NCBI GenBank assembly: GCA_047610385.1 | Contig: JBLGAC010000030.1 | Coordinates: 1 to 47,868 of the forward strand | Source of the DNA: JBOCEF01 sp047610385 | Lineage (GTDB): Bacteria; Pseudomonadota; Alphaproteobacteria; Rhodobacterales; Rhodobacteraceae | Reading direction: 5' to 3' | DNA: 47,868 nt | Shown: positions 1 through 8,834 of the stretch, one piece after another | Layout: the number at the start of each line of letters is the position of its first letter | Numbering within the stretch: position 1 is the stretch's first letter | Notes under the pieces: generated by a model | Database searches by the model: none | What the model was told of the DNA's origin: nothing | The model's input: the letters and a program-made list of their open reading frames with translations, nothing else | Position numbers and translations under genes: made by a program

Positions 1-123
1 CAGCTGAACAACGCCTACATGCAGCATTCGTTGCTGGCGCTGGTGGTCATCCCGGAGCTGCGGATTTCGGATCAGGGGCTGGTGGATGTGCGGCTGTTTG
101 AGAAGGTGGGGGTTTTGGTGTGA
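1..123 (+). CDS. C-terminal end of an unidentified protein (partial)
   Basis: An open frame runs in frame 1 from the window edge to a TGA at 121-123 and gives the last 40 residues of a protein. I do not recognise the family. The composition is like a normal high-GC coding sequence, with hydrophobic segments such as LLALVVIPEL, and is unlike the low-GC DNA that follows. Its 3' end overlaps, tail to tail, the 3' end of the minus-strand gene that stops at 47. The gene's start and most of its body lie outside the window, so no function can be assigned. Confidence 0.5.
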   Translation, partial: QLNNAYMQHSLLALVVIPELRISDQGLVDVRLFEKVGVLV

Positions 124-727
124 GGGGATTGGCTAGCCAAGCGTCAATGACCTCCTCGGTTATCTCGATCATGTTAATGAAAGCTTCTGCGCACTCTTTC
201 GTGAGATTTTCATGCTTTTTAGGTCCGCTATCGAATGCTAATTCGATAGTTAATATTCTGTCAGGTTCATTGAGATTGGACACTGAATTTATGAAGTGAG
301 TCTCGCAAAAATGCACGTGCTTGTTGCAATTCTTATACACTTCCATGATCCAATTGTGATCGATCGATAGTCGTTCAATCAGCGTAACGTCGAATAGTTT
401 TCCTGCTTTAAGATCGGGCTTGAGGTCTCGAATTGGAGTGCCGGCTAGGATTTTTTGGCAAGCCGCTTCCTGATCTGCGAAGTACTCTAGCGCCTTAATC
501 CGCGCCGCAACGTCGATTTGCGACCGGAGCATCATGGCTGCAATAGATCCGTCACAGGTTTTGAGTGCGAAGCACATTCCCCTATAATTTGATAGGGATT
601 TTTGCAGGGCTCCCAGTATATATAGATGGGACACGTATAAATTGTTGGAATCTTGATGCATCTTGCTCAGTACGGAGCGAGAAAACTTCTTTATTGTTGA
701 TCTGACTGATTCTATATTTTTTTGCAT
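47..727 (-). CDS. Hypothetical protein, low-GC, probably acquired
   Basis: An open frame of 226 residues with no family I can name firmly. The body is rich in Lys, Asn, Ile and Glu and looks all-helical; the stretch around RSQIDVAARIKALEYF recalls DUF5677/HEPN-like helical proteins, but this is only an impression. The DNA is much lower in GC than its neighbours (runs such as TATATATAGATGG), which suggests horizontal acquisition. The last ~28 residues (PLTPKPPPSQ and on) are proline-rich. They are encoded largely by DNA antisense to the neighbouring plus-strand gene, so the native C terminus may have been lost. No clear ribosome binding site precedes the ATG at 727, which sits directly behind the hairpin that follows ileS. 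Confidence 0.6.
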   Translation of the reverse strand: MQKNIESVRSTIKKFSRSVLSKMHQDSNNLYVSHLYILGALQKSLSNYRGMCFALKTCDGSIAAMMLRSQIDVAARIKALEYFADQEAACQKILAGTPIRDLKPDLKAGKLFDVTLIERLSIDHNWIMEVYKNCNKHVHFCETHFINSVSNLNEPDRILTIELAFDSGPKKHENLTKECAEAFINMIEITEEVIDAWLANPLTPKPPPSQTAAHPPAPDPKSAAPG

Positions 728-735
728 TTTTGATT

Positions 736-758
736 GCGGGGCGCGTAGTGCGCCCCGC
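736..758 (-). terminator. Stem-loop after ileS
   Basis: A perfect 9-bp stem (GCGGGGCGC / GCGCCCCGC) with a 5-nt loop lies 6 bp beyond the ileS stop codon. No T-tract follows on the minus strand, so it may act as an mRNA 3'-end stabiliser or a Rho-assisted stop rather than a classical intrinsic terminator. Confidence 0.5.
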
Positions 759-764
759 TGCCCC

Positions 765-3695
765 TCAGCCCACCGCGCCGGAACAGCGCCCGCACAGCGC
801 GCCGTCCACCGTCACCTCCGGCAGCACCTTCCAGCAGCGCCCGCACTTGCCGCCCGTTGCGCGCAAAGGCTCCACCGCCACGCCGGGCACGTCGGCAAGG
901 CGGAAGGCATCTGCGGGGCCGACGCCGTCCACCACCTCAATGTCTGAGGTGATGCACAGGTCGGCAAACGCCGCCTCGCTCATGGACCGGACCATGGCGT
1001 AGCGCGCGTAATCGGCGGCAAGCGGATCAAGCCACACTTTTGGCCGGGCCTCCAAAGACGCGCCGATCCGCTTTTCGCGGCGCTCGATCTCCAAGGCGCC
1101 GGTGACGACGGATCGCACGCGCCGCGCGCCGATCCATTCGGCGGCCAGCGCGTCGTCGCGCCAATCGGCGGGGGTCTCAGGGAAATCGACCAGATGGACT
1201 GAGCTGTCCTCGCCGGGGAACCGCTCCAACCACACGTCTTCGGCGGTGAACGGCAGGATCGGCGCGTACCAGGTGGTAAGACGGTCGAACAGCGCCTCCA
1301 TCACCGTGCGGGCGGCGCGGCGGCGCAGGCTGCCAGCCTCATCGCAATAAAGCGCATCTTTGCGGGCATCAAAGAAGAACGCCGACAGATCGCCTGAGCA
1401 GAAGTTGAACAGCGCCTGCTGCACCTTTTGGAAGTCATAGGCGTTGTAGCCGTCGCGTACGACCTGATCGAGTTCGGCCAGGCGGTGCAGAATGAACCGC
1501 TCCAGCATCGGCATGTCCTGATGCGCGACACGCTCAGCGTCGGTGAACCCGTCCAGCGCGCCCAGCAGATAGCGGAACGTGTTGCGCAGGCGGCGGTAGC
1601 TGTCGGCGGCGCCTTTCAAGATCTCCGGCCCGATGCGCTGATCGGCGGTGTAATCGGTCTGGGACACCCACAGACGCAGGATGTCGGCGCCGTATTGTTT
1701 GATGATCTGCTCAGGCGCGATGGTGTTGCCGATGGATTTGGACATCTTCATGCCCTTGGCATCGAGCGTGAAGCCATGGGTCAGCACGGCCTTGTAGGGC
1801 GCACGGCCGTTGGTGCCGCATGATTGCAGAAGCGACGAATGGAACCAGCCGCGGTGCTGGTCGGTGCCTTCCAGATACAGATCCGCCAATCCGTCGGGCG
1901 GGCCATCCGGGCGGTCGCGCAGCACAAACGCGTGGGTTGACCCTGAATCGAACCACACATCAAGAATGTCGGGCACCAGCGCCCATTCCGCCGGATCATG
2001 ATCGGCGCCAAGAAACCGCTCCGCAGCCCCGTCAGCGAACCATGCATCGGCACCTTCCTCGCGGAACGCGTCGGCGATGCGCTTGTTGACCACGGGGTCG
2101 CGCAGCACCTCAACCTTGCCATCGTCGAGGGTCTTGATGAAGCAGCTCAGCGGCACGCCCCAGGCGCGCTGGCGCGACATGACCCAATCGGGGCGGGCCT
2201 GGATCATCGAATACAAACGGTTGCGCCCACCAGGCGGCGTCCATTTAACATTGTCGATCTCGGTCAACGCGCGCTCACGGATGGTTTTGCCGTGGGTGTC
2301 CATGCCGTCATGCAGCTCTTTGTCGATGGCGACGAACCATTGCGGCGTGTTGCGATAGATCACCGGCGCTTTGGAGCGCCAGGAATGCGGGTAGCTGTGC
2401 TTGACCTTGCCGCGGGCCAGCAGATTGCCCGACGCGGCCAGCGCGCCGATCACCGCGGCATTGGCGTCGCCCTCTTTGCCATTGGGCTTGAGGATCCGTT
2501 TGCCGCCGAACAAAGGCAGGCTGTCGCGGAAAGCACCGTCCTCCATCACGTTATAGGTGATGACCTGCTCCAGCATCCCGGCGTCACGGTAGAGCTCAAA
2601 CTCCTCCATGCCGTGGCTGGGGGCGCAGTGCACAAAGCCGGTGCCCTCGTCCTCGGTCACAAAGGGAGCGGCGCGGAAATCGCGGGGATCGTCCCATTCG
2701 CCTTCGCCGCCTTCAACCCCGGCCAGCGGGTGCGACAGGGCAAGGCCCACAAATTCGGCCGCCGGCACGTCGCGCAGGCGGTGATACATGGTGTCGTCAA
2801 GGCGTGCCTTGGTCAGGACTGTGGCGGCCATTTTGTCGGCCAGCACAAAGCGCTCGTCAACCTCGGCCCAGCATTCGCCGGGGGTCCCGGTGACTTCGTA
2901 AAGGCCGTAGGAGATGTCATCATGGTACACGACGCCCTTGTTGGACGGCATGGTCCAGGGCGTCGTGGTCCAGATCACGACTGATGCGCCGTTCAGGCCC
3001 ACATCTGCGCCGCCGATGACCGGGAATTTCACCCAGATCGTCGGGCTTTCCTTATCGTGGTATTCGACCTCAGCCTCAGCCAGCGCGGTCTTTTCGACCG
3101 GCGACCACATCACGGGTTTGGACCCACGATAAAGCGACCCGTTCATGACGAATTTCATGAACTCCTCAGCGATCACCGCTTCGGAGGAAAAGTCCATCGT
3201 CAGATACGGGTCGGCCCAATTGCCGGTGATGCCGAGGCGCTTGAATTCTTCGCGCTGGATGTCGACCCATTCGGCGGCGAAACGGCGGCATTCCCCGCGC
3301 AATTCGTTGATCGGGACCTCGTCCTTGTTCAGACCCTTGGCGCGGTACTGTTCTTCAATCTTCCATTCGATCGGCAGGCCGTGGCAATCCCAGCCGGGCA
3401 CATAGCGGCTGTCGCGGCCCAGCATCTGTTGGGACCGCACGATGATGTCCTTCAGCACCTTGTTCAGCGCGTGGCCGATATGCAGATGGCCATTGGCATA
3501 GGGGGGGCCGTCATGCAGCACGAAGGGCGTGCGTCCTTCGGCCTTTTCGCGCAGGCGGTCGTAGATGCCGATCTTCTCCCACCTGGCCAGCCATTCGGGC
3601 TCACGCTTGGGCAGGCCCGCGCGCATGGGGAAATCGGTCTTGGGCAGGAACAGCGTGGATTTCCAGTCGGGAGCGGTGGCATCATCGGCGGACAT
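765..3695 (-). CDS. ileS: Isoleucyl-tRNA synthetase
   Basis: This class I aminoacyl-tRNA synthetase charges tRNA-Ile in the cytoplasm and edits misactivated valine. The HIGH signature is at residues 72-75 (HIGHALNKVLKD) and the KMSKS loop (KMSKSIGN) near residue 650. A C-terminal zinc site is visible as two CxxC pairs (CGRCW and LCGRCS). The 976-residue length is in the normal range for the bacterial enzyme. The ATG at 3695 was chosen because an AAGAGA motif lies about 8 nt upstream and the protein then begins just before the conserved LPKTDFPMRAGLPKREP region. The open frame extends further upstream through a proline-rich stretch that looks non-coding. It appears to be a single-gene transcript. 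Confidence 0.97.
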   Translation of the reverse strand: MSADDATAPDWKSTLFLPKTDFPMRAGLPKREPEWLARWEKIGIYDRLREKAEGRTPFVLHDGPPYANGHLHIGHALNKVLKDIIVRSQQMLGRDSRYVPGWDCHGLPIEWKIEEQYRAKGLNKDEVPINELRGECRRFAAEWVDIQREEFKRLGITGNWADPYLTMDFSSEAVIAEEFMKFVMNGSLYRGSKPVMWSPVEKTALAEAEVEYHDKESPTIWVKFPVIGGADVGLNGASVVIWTTTPWTMPSNKGVVYHDDISYGLYEVTGTPGECWAEVDERFVLADKMAATVLTKARLDDTMYHRLRDVPAAEFVGLALSHPLAGVEGGEGEWDDPRDFRAAPFVTEDEGTGFVHCAPSHGMEEFELYRDAGMLEQVITYNVMEDGAFRDSLPLFGGKRILKPNGKEGDANAAVIGALAASGNLLARGKVKHSYPHSWRSKAPVIYRNTPQWFVAIDKELHDGMDTHGKTIRERALTEIDNVKWTPPGGRNRLYSMIQARPDWVMSRQRAWGVPLSCFIKTLDDGKVEVLRDPVVNKRIADAFREEGADAWFADGAAERFLGADHDPAEWALVPDILDVWFDSGSTHAFVLRDRPDGPPDGLADLYLEGTDQHRGWFHSSLLQSCGTNGRAPYKAVLTHGFTLDAKGMKMSKSIGNTIAPEQIIKQYGADILRLWVSQTDYTADQRIGPEILKGAADSYRRLRNTFRYLLGALDGFTDAERVAHQDMPMLERFILHRLAELDQVVRDGYNAYDFQKVQQALFNFCSGDLSAFFFDARKDALYCDEAGSLRRRAARTVMEALFDRLTTWYAPILPFTAEDVWLERFPGEDSSVHLVDFPETPADWRDDALAAEWIGARRVRSVVTGALEIERREKRIGASLEARPKVWLDPLAADYARYAMVRSMSEAAFADLCITSDIEVVDGVGPADAFRLADVPGVAVEPLRATGGKCGRCWKVLPEVTVDGALCGRCSGAVG

Positions 3696-4142
3696 GGATT
3701 TTATCTCTTGCTGGCGCGCGGCCTCGCCGGGCGCGTCGGTCATCGGGGGACGGCCCGGCCCGGCGCCGGTCGGCGGCGCGGGCGGGGCGGTCAAAATTGC
3801 AGCAGGGGGCGGCGCGAGAAGCTCCGCAGGCACCTTTGACCCGGCGCTCCGGACCCTGTTCAGGGGTCAGGAGGCCGGGCGGCTAATTCGCGGCGCGCGC
3901 GCGGGCGCGCCGCGGCGTATGTGGGCGCAATGTCCGATCATAACGCGATGCATACGCCAATCGCGCGCGGGAGGGAAGGCCGCCGGGCGCAGGCACCGCG
4001 CCGGACCGCACGCACCCAGCGTCACGCAAGCGTGACGCTGGGCGGCGGGGCGCGCCGCGCGGGGGCCGCAATCGGTGCCCATGTTGATGTCTGGCAGCGC
4101 ATGGCGTCGCGCTGCCGCCCGTTTTCGGCTCAGGAGGCACAT
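3696..4142. other. Intergenic region between ileS and the secreted-protein gene
   Basis: Very GC-rich divergent intergenic region that must hold the ileS promoter (minus) and that of the gene at 4143 (plus). It has two clear symmetric elements: a 10-bp inverted repeat at 3889-3914 (arms CGCGGCGCGC / GCGCGCCGCG, 6-nt loop) and the 13-bp palindrome at 4015-4042 listed separately. Open frames on both strands cross it, but they lack ribosome binding sites and recognisable protein features. Confidence 0.6.
4015..4042. promoter_or_regulatory. 13-bp perfect inverted repeat, candidate operator
   Basis: Arms CCCAGCGTCACGC (4015-4027) and GCGTGACGCTGGG (4030-4042) are exact reverse complements separated by AA. 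A 2-nt loop is too tight for an RNA terminator and no T-tract follows, so a homodimeric regulator site is more likely. It lies about 100 bp upstream of the start of the secreted His-rich protein. The cognate regulator is unknown. Confidence 0.5.
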
Positions 4143-4790
4143 ATGCAGCATCCAAGGTTTTCCTTCGCGCCGGTCCGCATCCTTGCGCGCCCGGCGCTCA
4201 TGATCCTCGCAGCGGCGGCGCTGGTCTTCGGGCCGGTTGGTGCGCCGGATGCCCGCGCTGACGGCGGCGATGTCGCCCGCGCGGCGATCGGCATCGCAGC
4301 GGCGGTGATCATCGGATCTGTGATCGCCGATGCGCTGGACAATGACGGCAATTCCCATGATCGCCGCGCCAGCGGATACCGCCCTGCCGCGCCGCCGCCA
4401 TGGCATGTGGTCCGCCGCGCCCCATGGCCCGGCCCGCAGCACGACAGGGGGTACCGGCATCACGACCGCCACGACGCGCAGCACCGCCGGGGCCACAGCC
4501 ATGATGACCGCCGCGCGGATCGGGGGGGCCATGACCGCCACGACGCGCGCGCCCCTCAGGTGTGGCGCAAAGGCGGGGACGTGGCCCAGCGCCGTGATCG
4601 CGATGACATCTGGCGCGGCGGCGACCGTGATCCGTGGATCGGCGACAGCCGCATTCGGCGGGGCGACCAAGACAGCGACCGCCGCTACACCTCCGCCGAC
4701 ATGCGCGGCAGCGATGATGGCAGGCGCGCCGCCGCCTATCGGGAAATGGAGCGCCGCCACCTGATCTATGCGCACCGCGCCAACCGCTGA
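4143..4790 (+). CDS. Secreted His/Arg/Asp-rich protein
   Basis: A 215-residue protein with an N-terminal signal peptide (basic start, then a hydrophobic ALMILAAAALVFGPVG core ending near ARA/DG). A short hydrophobic segment follows (AIGIAAAVIIGSVIADAL), perhaps a second membrane-interacting helix. The rest is strongly biased to His, Arg and Asp in motifs such as HHDRHD and RRGHSHDDRR, suggesting periplasmic metal or polyanion binding; that function is inference. The ATG at 4143 has a strong AGGAGG ribosome site 6 nt upstream, which decides the start and strand. A longer minus-strand frame over the same bases is a GC-driven shadow. No family recognised; loosely reminiscent of small RcnB-like periplasmic proteins. 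Confidence 0.75.
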   Translation: MQHPRFSFAPVRILARPALMILAAAALVFGPVGAPDARADGGDVARAAIGIAAAVIIGSVIADALDNDGNSHDRRASGYRPAAPPPWHVVRRAPWPGPQHDRGYRHHDRHDAQHRRGHSHDDRRADRGGHDRHDARAPQVWRKGGDVAQRRDRDDIWRGGDRDPWIGDSRIRRGDQDSDRRYTSADMRGSDDGRRAAAYREMERRHLIYAHRANR

Positions 4791-4879
4791 CAAAAGCGCG
4801 GGGGCCGGGGTGGGGCGCTGCGGGCGGAACGCCCGGCCGGACGCGGCGGGCTCAATGCCCGGCGTGGCCGGCGCCCCGG

Positions 4880-6082
4880 TCAGGGACGGATTGCGTCGGC
4901 CACCACCTTGGCAGCCGCCTCAAGGCCCGACCGCACCGGAACCCCAAGCGCGCCGAACCCCGCCTCGGCTGCGCCCAGCACCCCCAGAATCATCGGGGCG
5001 CTCAGATGGCCCATATGCCCGATGCGGAACGCGCGCCCGCTGAACTGGCCGATGCCCATGCCCAGCACCACGCCCATCTGAGTCTCGCACAGCTTGCGCA
5101 GGACATCGGGGCCGGCATCGGCGGTCATGCCGGGCGTCAGCACCGTCGTCACCACGTCTGAGCGCGCGCCCGCGTCCTGCACATTGAACTCCAGCGCGCC
5201 AGCCTCGCTCCAGACACTGATGCAGGCGCGCACGGCTTTGGCCAGCACGGCGTGGCGGTGCCATGCGGCCTCAAGGCCTTCTTCATGCACCAGCATGGTC
5301 AGCGCCTCGCGCAGGCCGAACAGAAGATGGGTCGGCGCGGTGCCGCAGAACCGCTGGTAGAACATCTCAGGCTCCGCCCGCGGGCGCCAATCCCAATAGC
5401 TGGTGTTCAGATCGCCCTTGCCCGACGCGGCCCATGCCCTGTCGCCAACCCAGACAAACCCCAGCCCCGGCGGCGTCATCAGCCCTTTTTGGCTGCCGCC
5501 AACCATCACGTCGACGCCCCATGCGTCCATTTCAAACGGCATCGACCCCAGACACGCGACGCAATCGACCATGAACAGCGCCGGGTGTCCCGCCGCGTCG
5601 ATGGCCGCCCGAAGCGCCGGAATGTCGTTGGCGGCTGATGATGCGGTGTCGACCTGCACCACCATCACTGCCTTGATTTCATGGTTTTTGTCGGCGCGCA
5701 GGCGGTCTTCAAGCCGCTGGGGGCTGACTGGGCCGCGCAGGCCTTCGTCCATGATTTCGACGTCCACGCCCATGGTCTGCGCCATTCCGGCCCAACCGGC
5801 GGCAAAGCGTCCGTTGTCCATGGCCAACGCCTTGTCGCCGCGCGAAAACAGGTTGGCGGCCGTCGCCTCCCACGCGCCATGACCGTTGGCGATATAGATC
5901 ACCGGGCGTGCGGATGTGGTGCGCGCCACGGCCTGCAGATCGGGCGTCATGCCTTCGACCATGTCGACCAGCGCACCGTCATAGATGCTCGGGGCGCCGC
6001 GATGCATCGCGTTCAGCACCCGATCTGGCATCACCGACGGGCCGGGGATTGCAAGGAACTCTCTTCCATAGGACAGGGACAT
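4880..6082 (-). CDS. Class V aminotransferase (alanine/serine-glyoxylate type)
   Basis: A 400-residue PLP-dependent fold-type I enzyme. The start (FLAIPGPSVMPDRVL) and NGHGAWEATAANLFS are typical of alanine-glyoxylate and serine-glyoxylate aminotransferases. The PLP lysine is in SQKGLMTPPGL and the PLP-pairing aspartate in FMVDCVACLGSMPFEMD. It probably transfers an amino group from serine or alanine to glyoxylate; the substrate cannot be fixed from sequence. The ATG at 6082 is supported by AAGAGGT about 7 nt upstream; the upstream extension of the frame lacks family similarity. It is divergent from the ABC exporter gene, with 82 bp between the two starts. Confidence 0.88.
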   Translation of the reverse strand: MSLSYGREFLAIPGPSVMPDRVLNAMHRGAPSIYDGALVDMVEGMTPDLQAVARTTSARPVIYIANGHGAWEATAANLFSRGDKALAMDNGRFAAGWAGMAQTMGVDVEIMDEGLRGPVSPQRLEDRLRADKNHEIKAVMVVQVDTASSAANDIPALRAAIDAAGHPALFMVDCVACLGSMPFEMDAWGVDVMVGGSQKGLMTPPGLGFVWVGDRAWAASGKGDLNTSYWDWRPRAEPEMFYQRFCGTAPTHLLFGLREALTMLVHEEGLEAAWHRHAVLAKAVRACISVWSEAGALEFNVQDAGARSDVVTTVLTPGMTADAGPDVLRKLCETQMGVVLGMGIGQFSGRAFRIGHMGHLSAPMILGVLGAAEAGFGALGVPVRSGLEAAAKVVADAIRP

Positions 6083-6164
6083 CGTGCGACCTCTTGGGGG
6101 ATGGCGGCTAGCGGGCCCTCCACCTAGTGCCCTTGACCATGCCACGACAAGAAGGAACCGACCC

Positions 6165-7949
6165 GTGAGCGCGCGAAGCGACCAATCCGACGCAGCCCCA
6201 GCACCTGATCGCGCCACCATTGCGCCGTCGATGATCAAGCGGCTGTGGCGCGACTGGCTGCACCCCTATCGGCGGCTGTTGGCGGTCAATCTGGTGCTGA
6301 TCGCGGCGGTGGCGGGGTCGACCTCGGTCTATCCGCTGATTGTGAAATGGGCGCTGGACGGGTTCACCGAGAAATCTGCATCGGTCATCGCGCTGGCACC
6401 TTTGGTGGTGATGGCAGCCGTGGTGGTGAAATCGGGCGCGCTTTACGCCCAGCGGCTGTTGACCATCGGGCTGCTGGCGCGCATCGACGCTGACATTCAG
6501 GGGGCCATGCACCGCAAGCTGATGCATGCCGATCTGGCGCGATTGGACCGAGAGGCCCCCGCCGCGCTGGCATCGCGGTTCACCACCGATGTCGGGTATG
6601 TGGACGCGATGATCGAAAAGATCATCACATCCTTGCTGCGCGACGGCCTGACGGTGATCGGGCTGTTCGCCACGCTGCTGTATATTGATTGGGAACTGAC
6701 GCTTTACGCGCTTGTTGCGCTGCCGCTGGCGGGGGTGCCGATTGCCTCGATTGGCAAGCGCCTGCGCCGCATCGCCCGACGCAGTCAGGAACAGGCCGCC
6801 CGCATGACCGCGCGGGTCAACGAAGGCCTTGCGGGCATTCGTCTGTCAAAGACCTATCAGCTCGAAGACTACCTATCCTCACGCGCGGTTGAGACGTTTG
6901 AGGAGCAGCGCAAGCTCAAGGTCAAGGCCACCAGCCAGCGCGCCCGGATTGATCCGTTGCTTGAGGCACTGGCCGGCATCGGTCTTGCGTTGGTGTTCTG
7001 GGTCATCGGCACGCGGATCCTGAACGGGCAAAGCACGATTGGCGAGTTTATGGCCTTCGTGACCGCATTCCTAGTCGCGGGCCAGCCGCTGCGCGCGTTC
7101 GGGCAGCTTTATGCCCAGATTTTACAAGGCAGCTCAGCGGCGGAGCGGATCTATGACCTGCTCGACGCTGCGCCCACCATTGCCGACCGCCCCGGCGCCC
7201 CCGCCATCGGCAAACTGCGCGGAGAGGTCGTTCTGGACAAGGTCGGCTTTGCCTATCCTGACGGCACGCGGGCGCTGTCTGGCATGTCCCTGACGGTGCC
7301 CGCCGGATCGCGGGTGGCATTTGTCGGGCGCTCTGGCGCGGGGAAAAGCACTGTCTTCAACCTGATCCCGCGTCTTTACGACGCGACCGAAGGCCGGGTG
7401 CTGATCGACGGGCAAGATGTGCGCGACGTGACGCTGGCATCGCTGCGGGGCAACATCGCCGTGGTCAGTCAGGACGCGGTGATCTTTGACGACACGGTGG
7501 CGCGCAACATCGGGTTCGGGCGCCCCGGCGCCACCCAGGACCAGATTGAGGCTGCCGCCCGCGCCGCCCACGCCTATGATTTCATCATGCGCCTGCCCGA
7601 TGGCTTTGCGGCACGCACGGGAGAGCGCGGCAACAAATTCTCGGGCGGAGAACGCCAACGCCTGTCCATCGCCCGCGCGATCCTGCGCGACGCACCGATC
7701 CTGCTGTTGGACGAGGCGACGTCGGCGCTGGACGCCGAAAGCGAAGATGCGATCCGTCAGGCGCTTGAGGCGCTCTCGCGTGGGCGCACCACGCTGGTGA
7801 TCGCCCACAGGCTGTCGACTGTGCGCGACGCGGACCTGATCGTGGCGCTGGACCGCGGCGCGATTGTGGAGCAGGGAACCCACCGTGAATTGCTGGAGAA
7901 AGGCGGGCTTTACGCCGATCTCCACCGCCTGCAGTTCCGCGAGGACTGA
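6165..7949 (+). CDS. ABC exporter, fused membrane and ATPase domains (MsbA-like)
   Basis: A 594-residue half-transporter: an N-terminal six-helix type I exporter domain (about residues 25-330) followed by an ATPase domain. Walker A is GRSGAGKST (about residue 388), the signature FSGGERQRLSIARAI (about 493) and Walker B ILLLDEATSALD (about 513), with the switch histidine in IAHRLST. Such proteins form homodimers in the inner membrane and export lipids or hydrophobic compounds; MsbA-type lipid flipping is possible but the substrate is unknown. The GTG at 6165 was chosen because GAAGGA lies 8 nt upstream; an ATG at 6231 has no ribosome site. Confidence 0.92.
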   Translation: MSARSDQSDAAPAPDRATIAPSMIKRLWRDWLHPYRRLLAVNLVLIAAVAGSTSVYPLIVKWALDGFTEKSASVIALAPLVVMAAVVVKSGALYAQRLLTIGLLARIDADIQGAMHRKLMHADLARLDREAPAALASRFTTDVGYVDAMIEKIITSLLRDGLTVIGLFATLLYIDWELTLYALVALPLAGVPIASIGKRLRRIARRSQEQAARMTARVNEGLAGIRLSKTYQLEDYLSSRAVETFEEQRKLKVKATSQRARIDPLLEALAGIGLALVFWVIGTRILNGQSTIGEFMAFVTAFLVAGQPLRAFGQLYAQILQGSSAAERIYDLLDAAPTIADRPGAPAIGKLRGEVVLDKVGFAYPDGTRALSGMSLTVPAGSRVAFVGRSGAGKSTVFNLIPRLYDATEGRVLIDGQDVRDVTLASLRGNIAVVSQDAVIFDDTVARNIGFGRPGATQDQIEAAARAAHAYDFIMRLPDGFAARTGERGNKFSGGERQRLSIARAILRDAPILLLDEATSALDAESEDAIRQALEALSRGRTTLVIAHRLSTVRDADLIVALDRGAIVEQGTHRELLEKGGLYADLHRLQFRED

Positions 7950-7960
7950 ACCGCCGCAAA

Positions 7961-8019
7961 AGGGCGGGGGAGGGCCTGACGCCCTCCCCCTGCACCCCCC
8001 ACCCCGTGGGGACGGTGCC
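7961..8019. repeat. REP-like intergenic element, copy 1
   Basis: Contains a perfect 10-bp stem (GGGGGAGGGC 7966-7975 / GCCCTCCCCC 7981-7990, 5-nt loop), then a C-rich stretch and GGGGACGGTGCC (8008-8019). A diverged inverted copy lies at 47353-47400. It sits between the convergent ABC exporter and phoB genes. Read on the minus strand the stem is followed shortly by GCCC then TTTT, so it may also terminate the phosphate operon. Confidence 0.5.
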
Positions 8020-8102
8020 TTTCTGGCATGGGATTGGGATGCAGGGCGGGGCTGCCGCGAACCGAAGGGACCGCGCCGGGCTGAGCGGCATCGCCGCCGA
8101 GG

Positions 8103-8804
8103 TCAGGCGTGGCCGGGATAGGTTTCGTCCAGCGCATAGCCAGCCGATCGCACAGTGCGGATCGGGTCGCGGTCGCCGTGCCGGTTGATGGCTTTCCTGA
8201 GCCGCCCGACATGCACATCGACAGTGCGGATTTCCACATACACGTCGCGGCCCCACACCAGATCGAGCAATTGCTCGCGCGCGAACACCCGGCCCGGGCG
8301 CTGCATCAGCACGTCCAGCAGCTTGAATTCGGTCGGGCCCAGATGCAGGTCGCGGTCCCCGCGCCGCACCCTGTGCGCCTGCCGGTCCAGCGACAGATCG
8401 CCGAAGGTCGCAACATCGCCGGCCAGCGCCGGGCGCGATCGGCGCAGCACTGCACGGATGCGCGCTGTCAGTTCGGACATGGAAAACGGCTTGGTCAGAT
8501 AATCGTCGGCCCCGGTTTCCAGCCCCCGGATCCGGTCGTCCTCCTCGCCCCGGGCGGTCAGCATGATGATCGGAATGTCCTTCAGGTCCGCGCGTGCACG
8601 GACTTGGCGGCAGATTTCGATGCCCGACACATTGGGCAGCATCCAGTCCAGCAGGATCAGATCGGGCTTTTCGTCTGAGATTGCATAAAGCGCGTCTTCA
8701 CCATCCGATTGCAACGAGACTTGATAGCCTTCCTTGCTCAGATTGTATTCCAGCAGGGCGCACAGCGCCTCTTCGTCTTCGATCACCATCACGCGCGCGC
8801 TCAT
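8103..8804 (-). CDS. phoB: Phosphate regulon response regulator PhoB
   Basis: A 233-residue OmpR-family regulator. The receiver domain (residues 3-120) carries the acidic pair ED at 9-10, the phospho-acceptor Asp53 in LLDWMLP and the conserved Lys in LTKPF. The C-terminal winged-helix domain contains LGPTEFKLLDVLM and VDVHVGRLRKAI, as in PhoB. Phosphorylated PhoB binds Pho boxes and activates phosphate-starvation genes. It is the last gene of the pst operon, 30 bp after phoU, and has a GGAG site 8 nt before the ATG. No phoR sensor-kinase gene lies next to it in this window. Confidence 0.95.
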   Translation of the reverse strand: MSARVMVIEDEEALCALLEYNLSKEGYQVSLQSDGEDALYAISDEKPDLILLDWMLPNVSGIEICRQVRARADLKDIPIIMLTARGEEDDRIRGLETGADDYLTKPFSMSELTARIRAVLRRSRPALAGDVATFGDLSLDRQAHRVRRGDRDLHLGPTEFKLLDVLMQRPGRVFAREQLLDLVWGRDVYVEIRTVDVHVGRLRKAINRHGDRDPIRTVRSAGYALDETYPGHA

Positions 8805-8834
8805 GGTCTGGTCTCCTGTGCTATGGGCGATCGA

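Noticed and set aside
1998..2984. 328-codon plus-strand frame inside ileS
   Set aside because: Antisense of a well-conserved synthetase; no start signal or family resemblance.
3867..4793. Long minus-strand frame (308 codons) opposite the secreted His-rich protein gene
   Set aside because: No ribosome site, repetitive Ala/Val composition typical of antisense GC-rich frames, and the plus strand has AGGAGG and a signal peptide.
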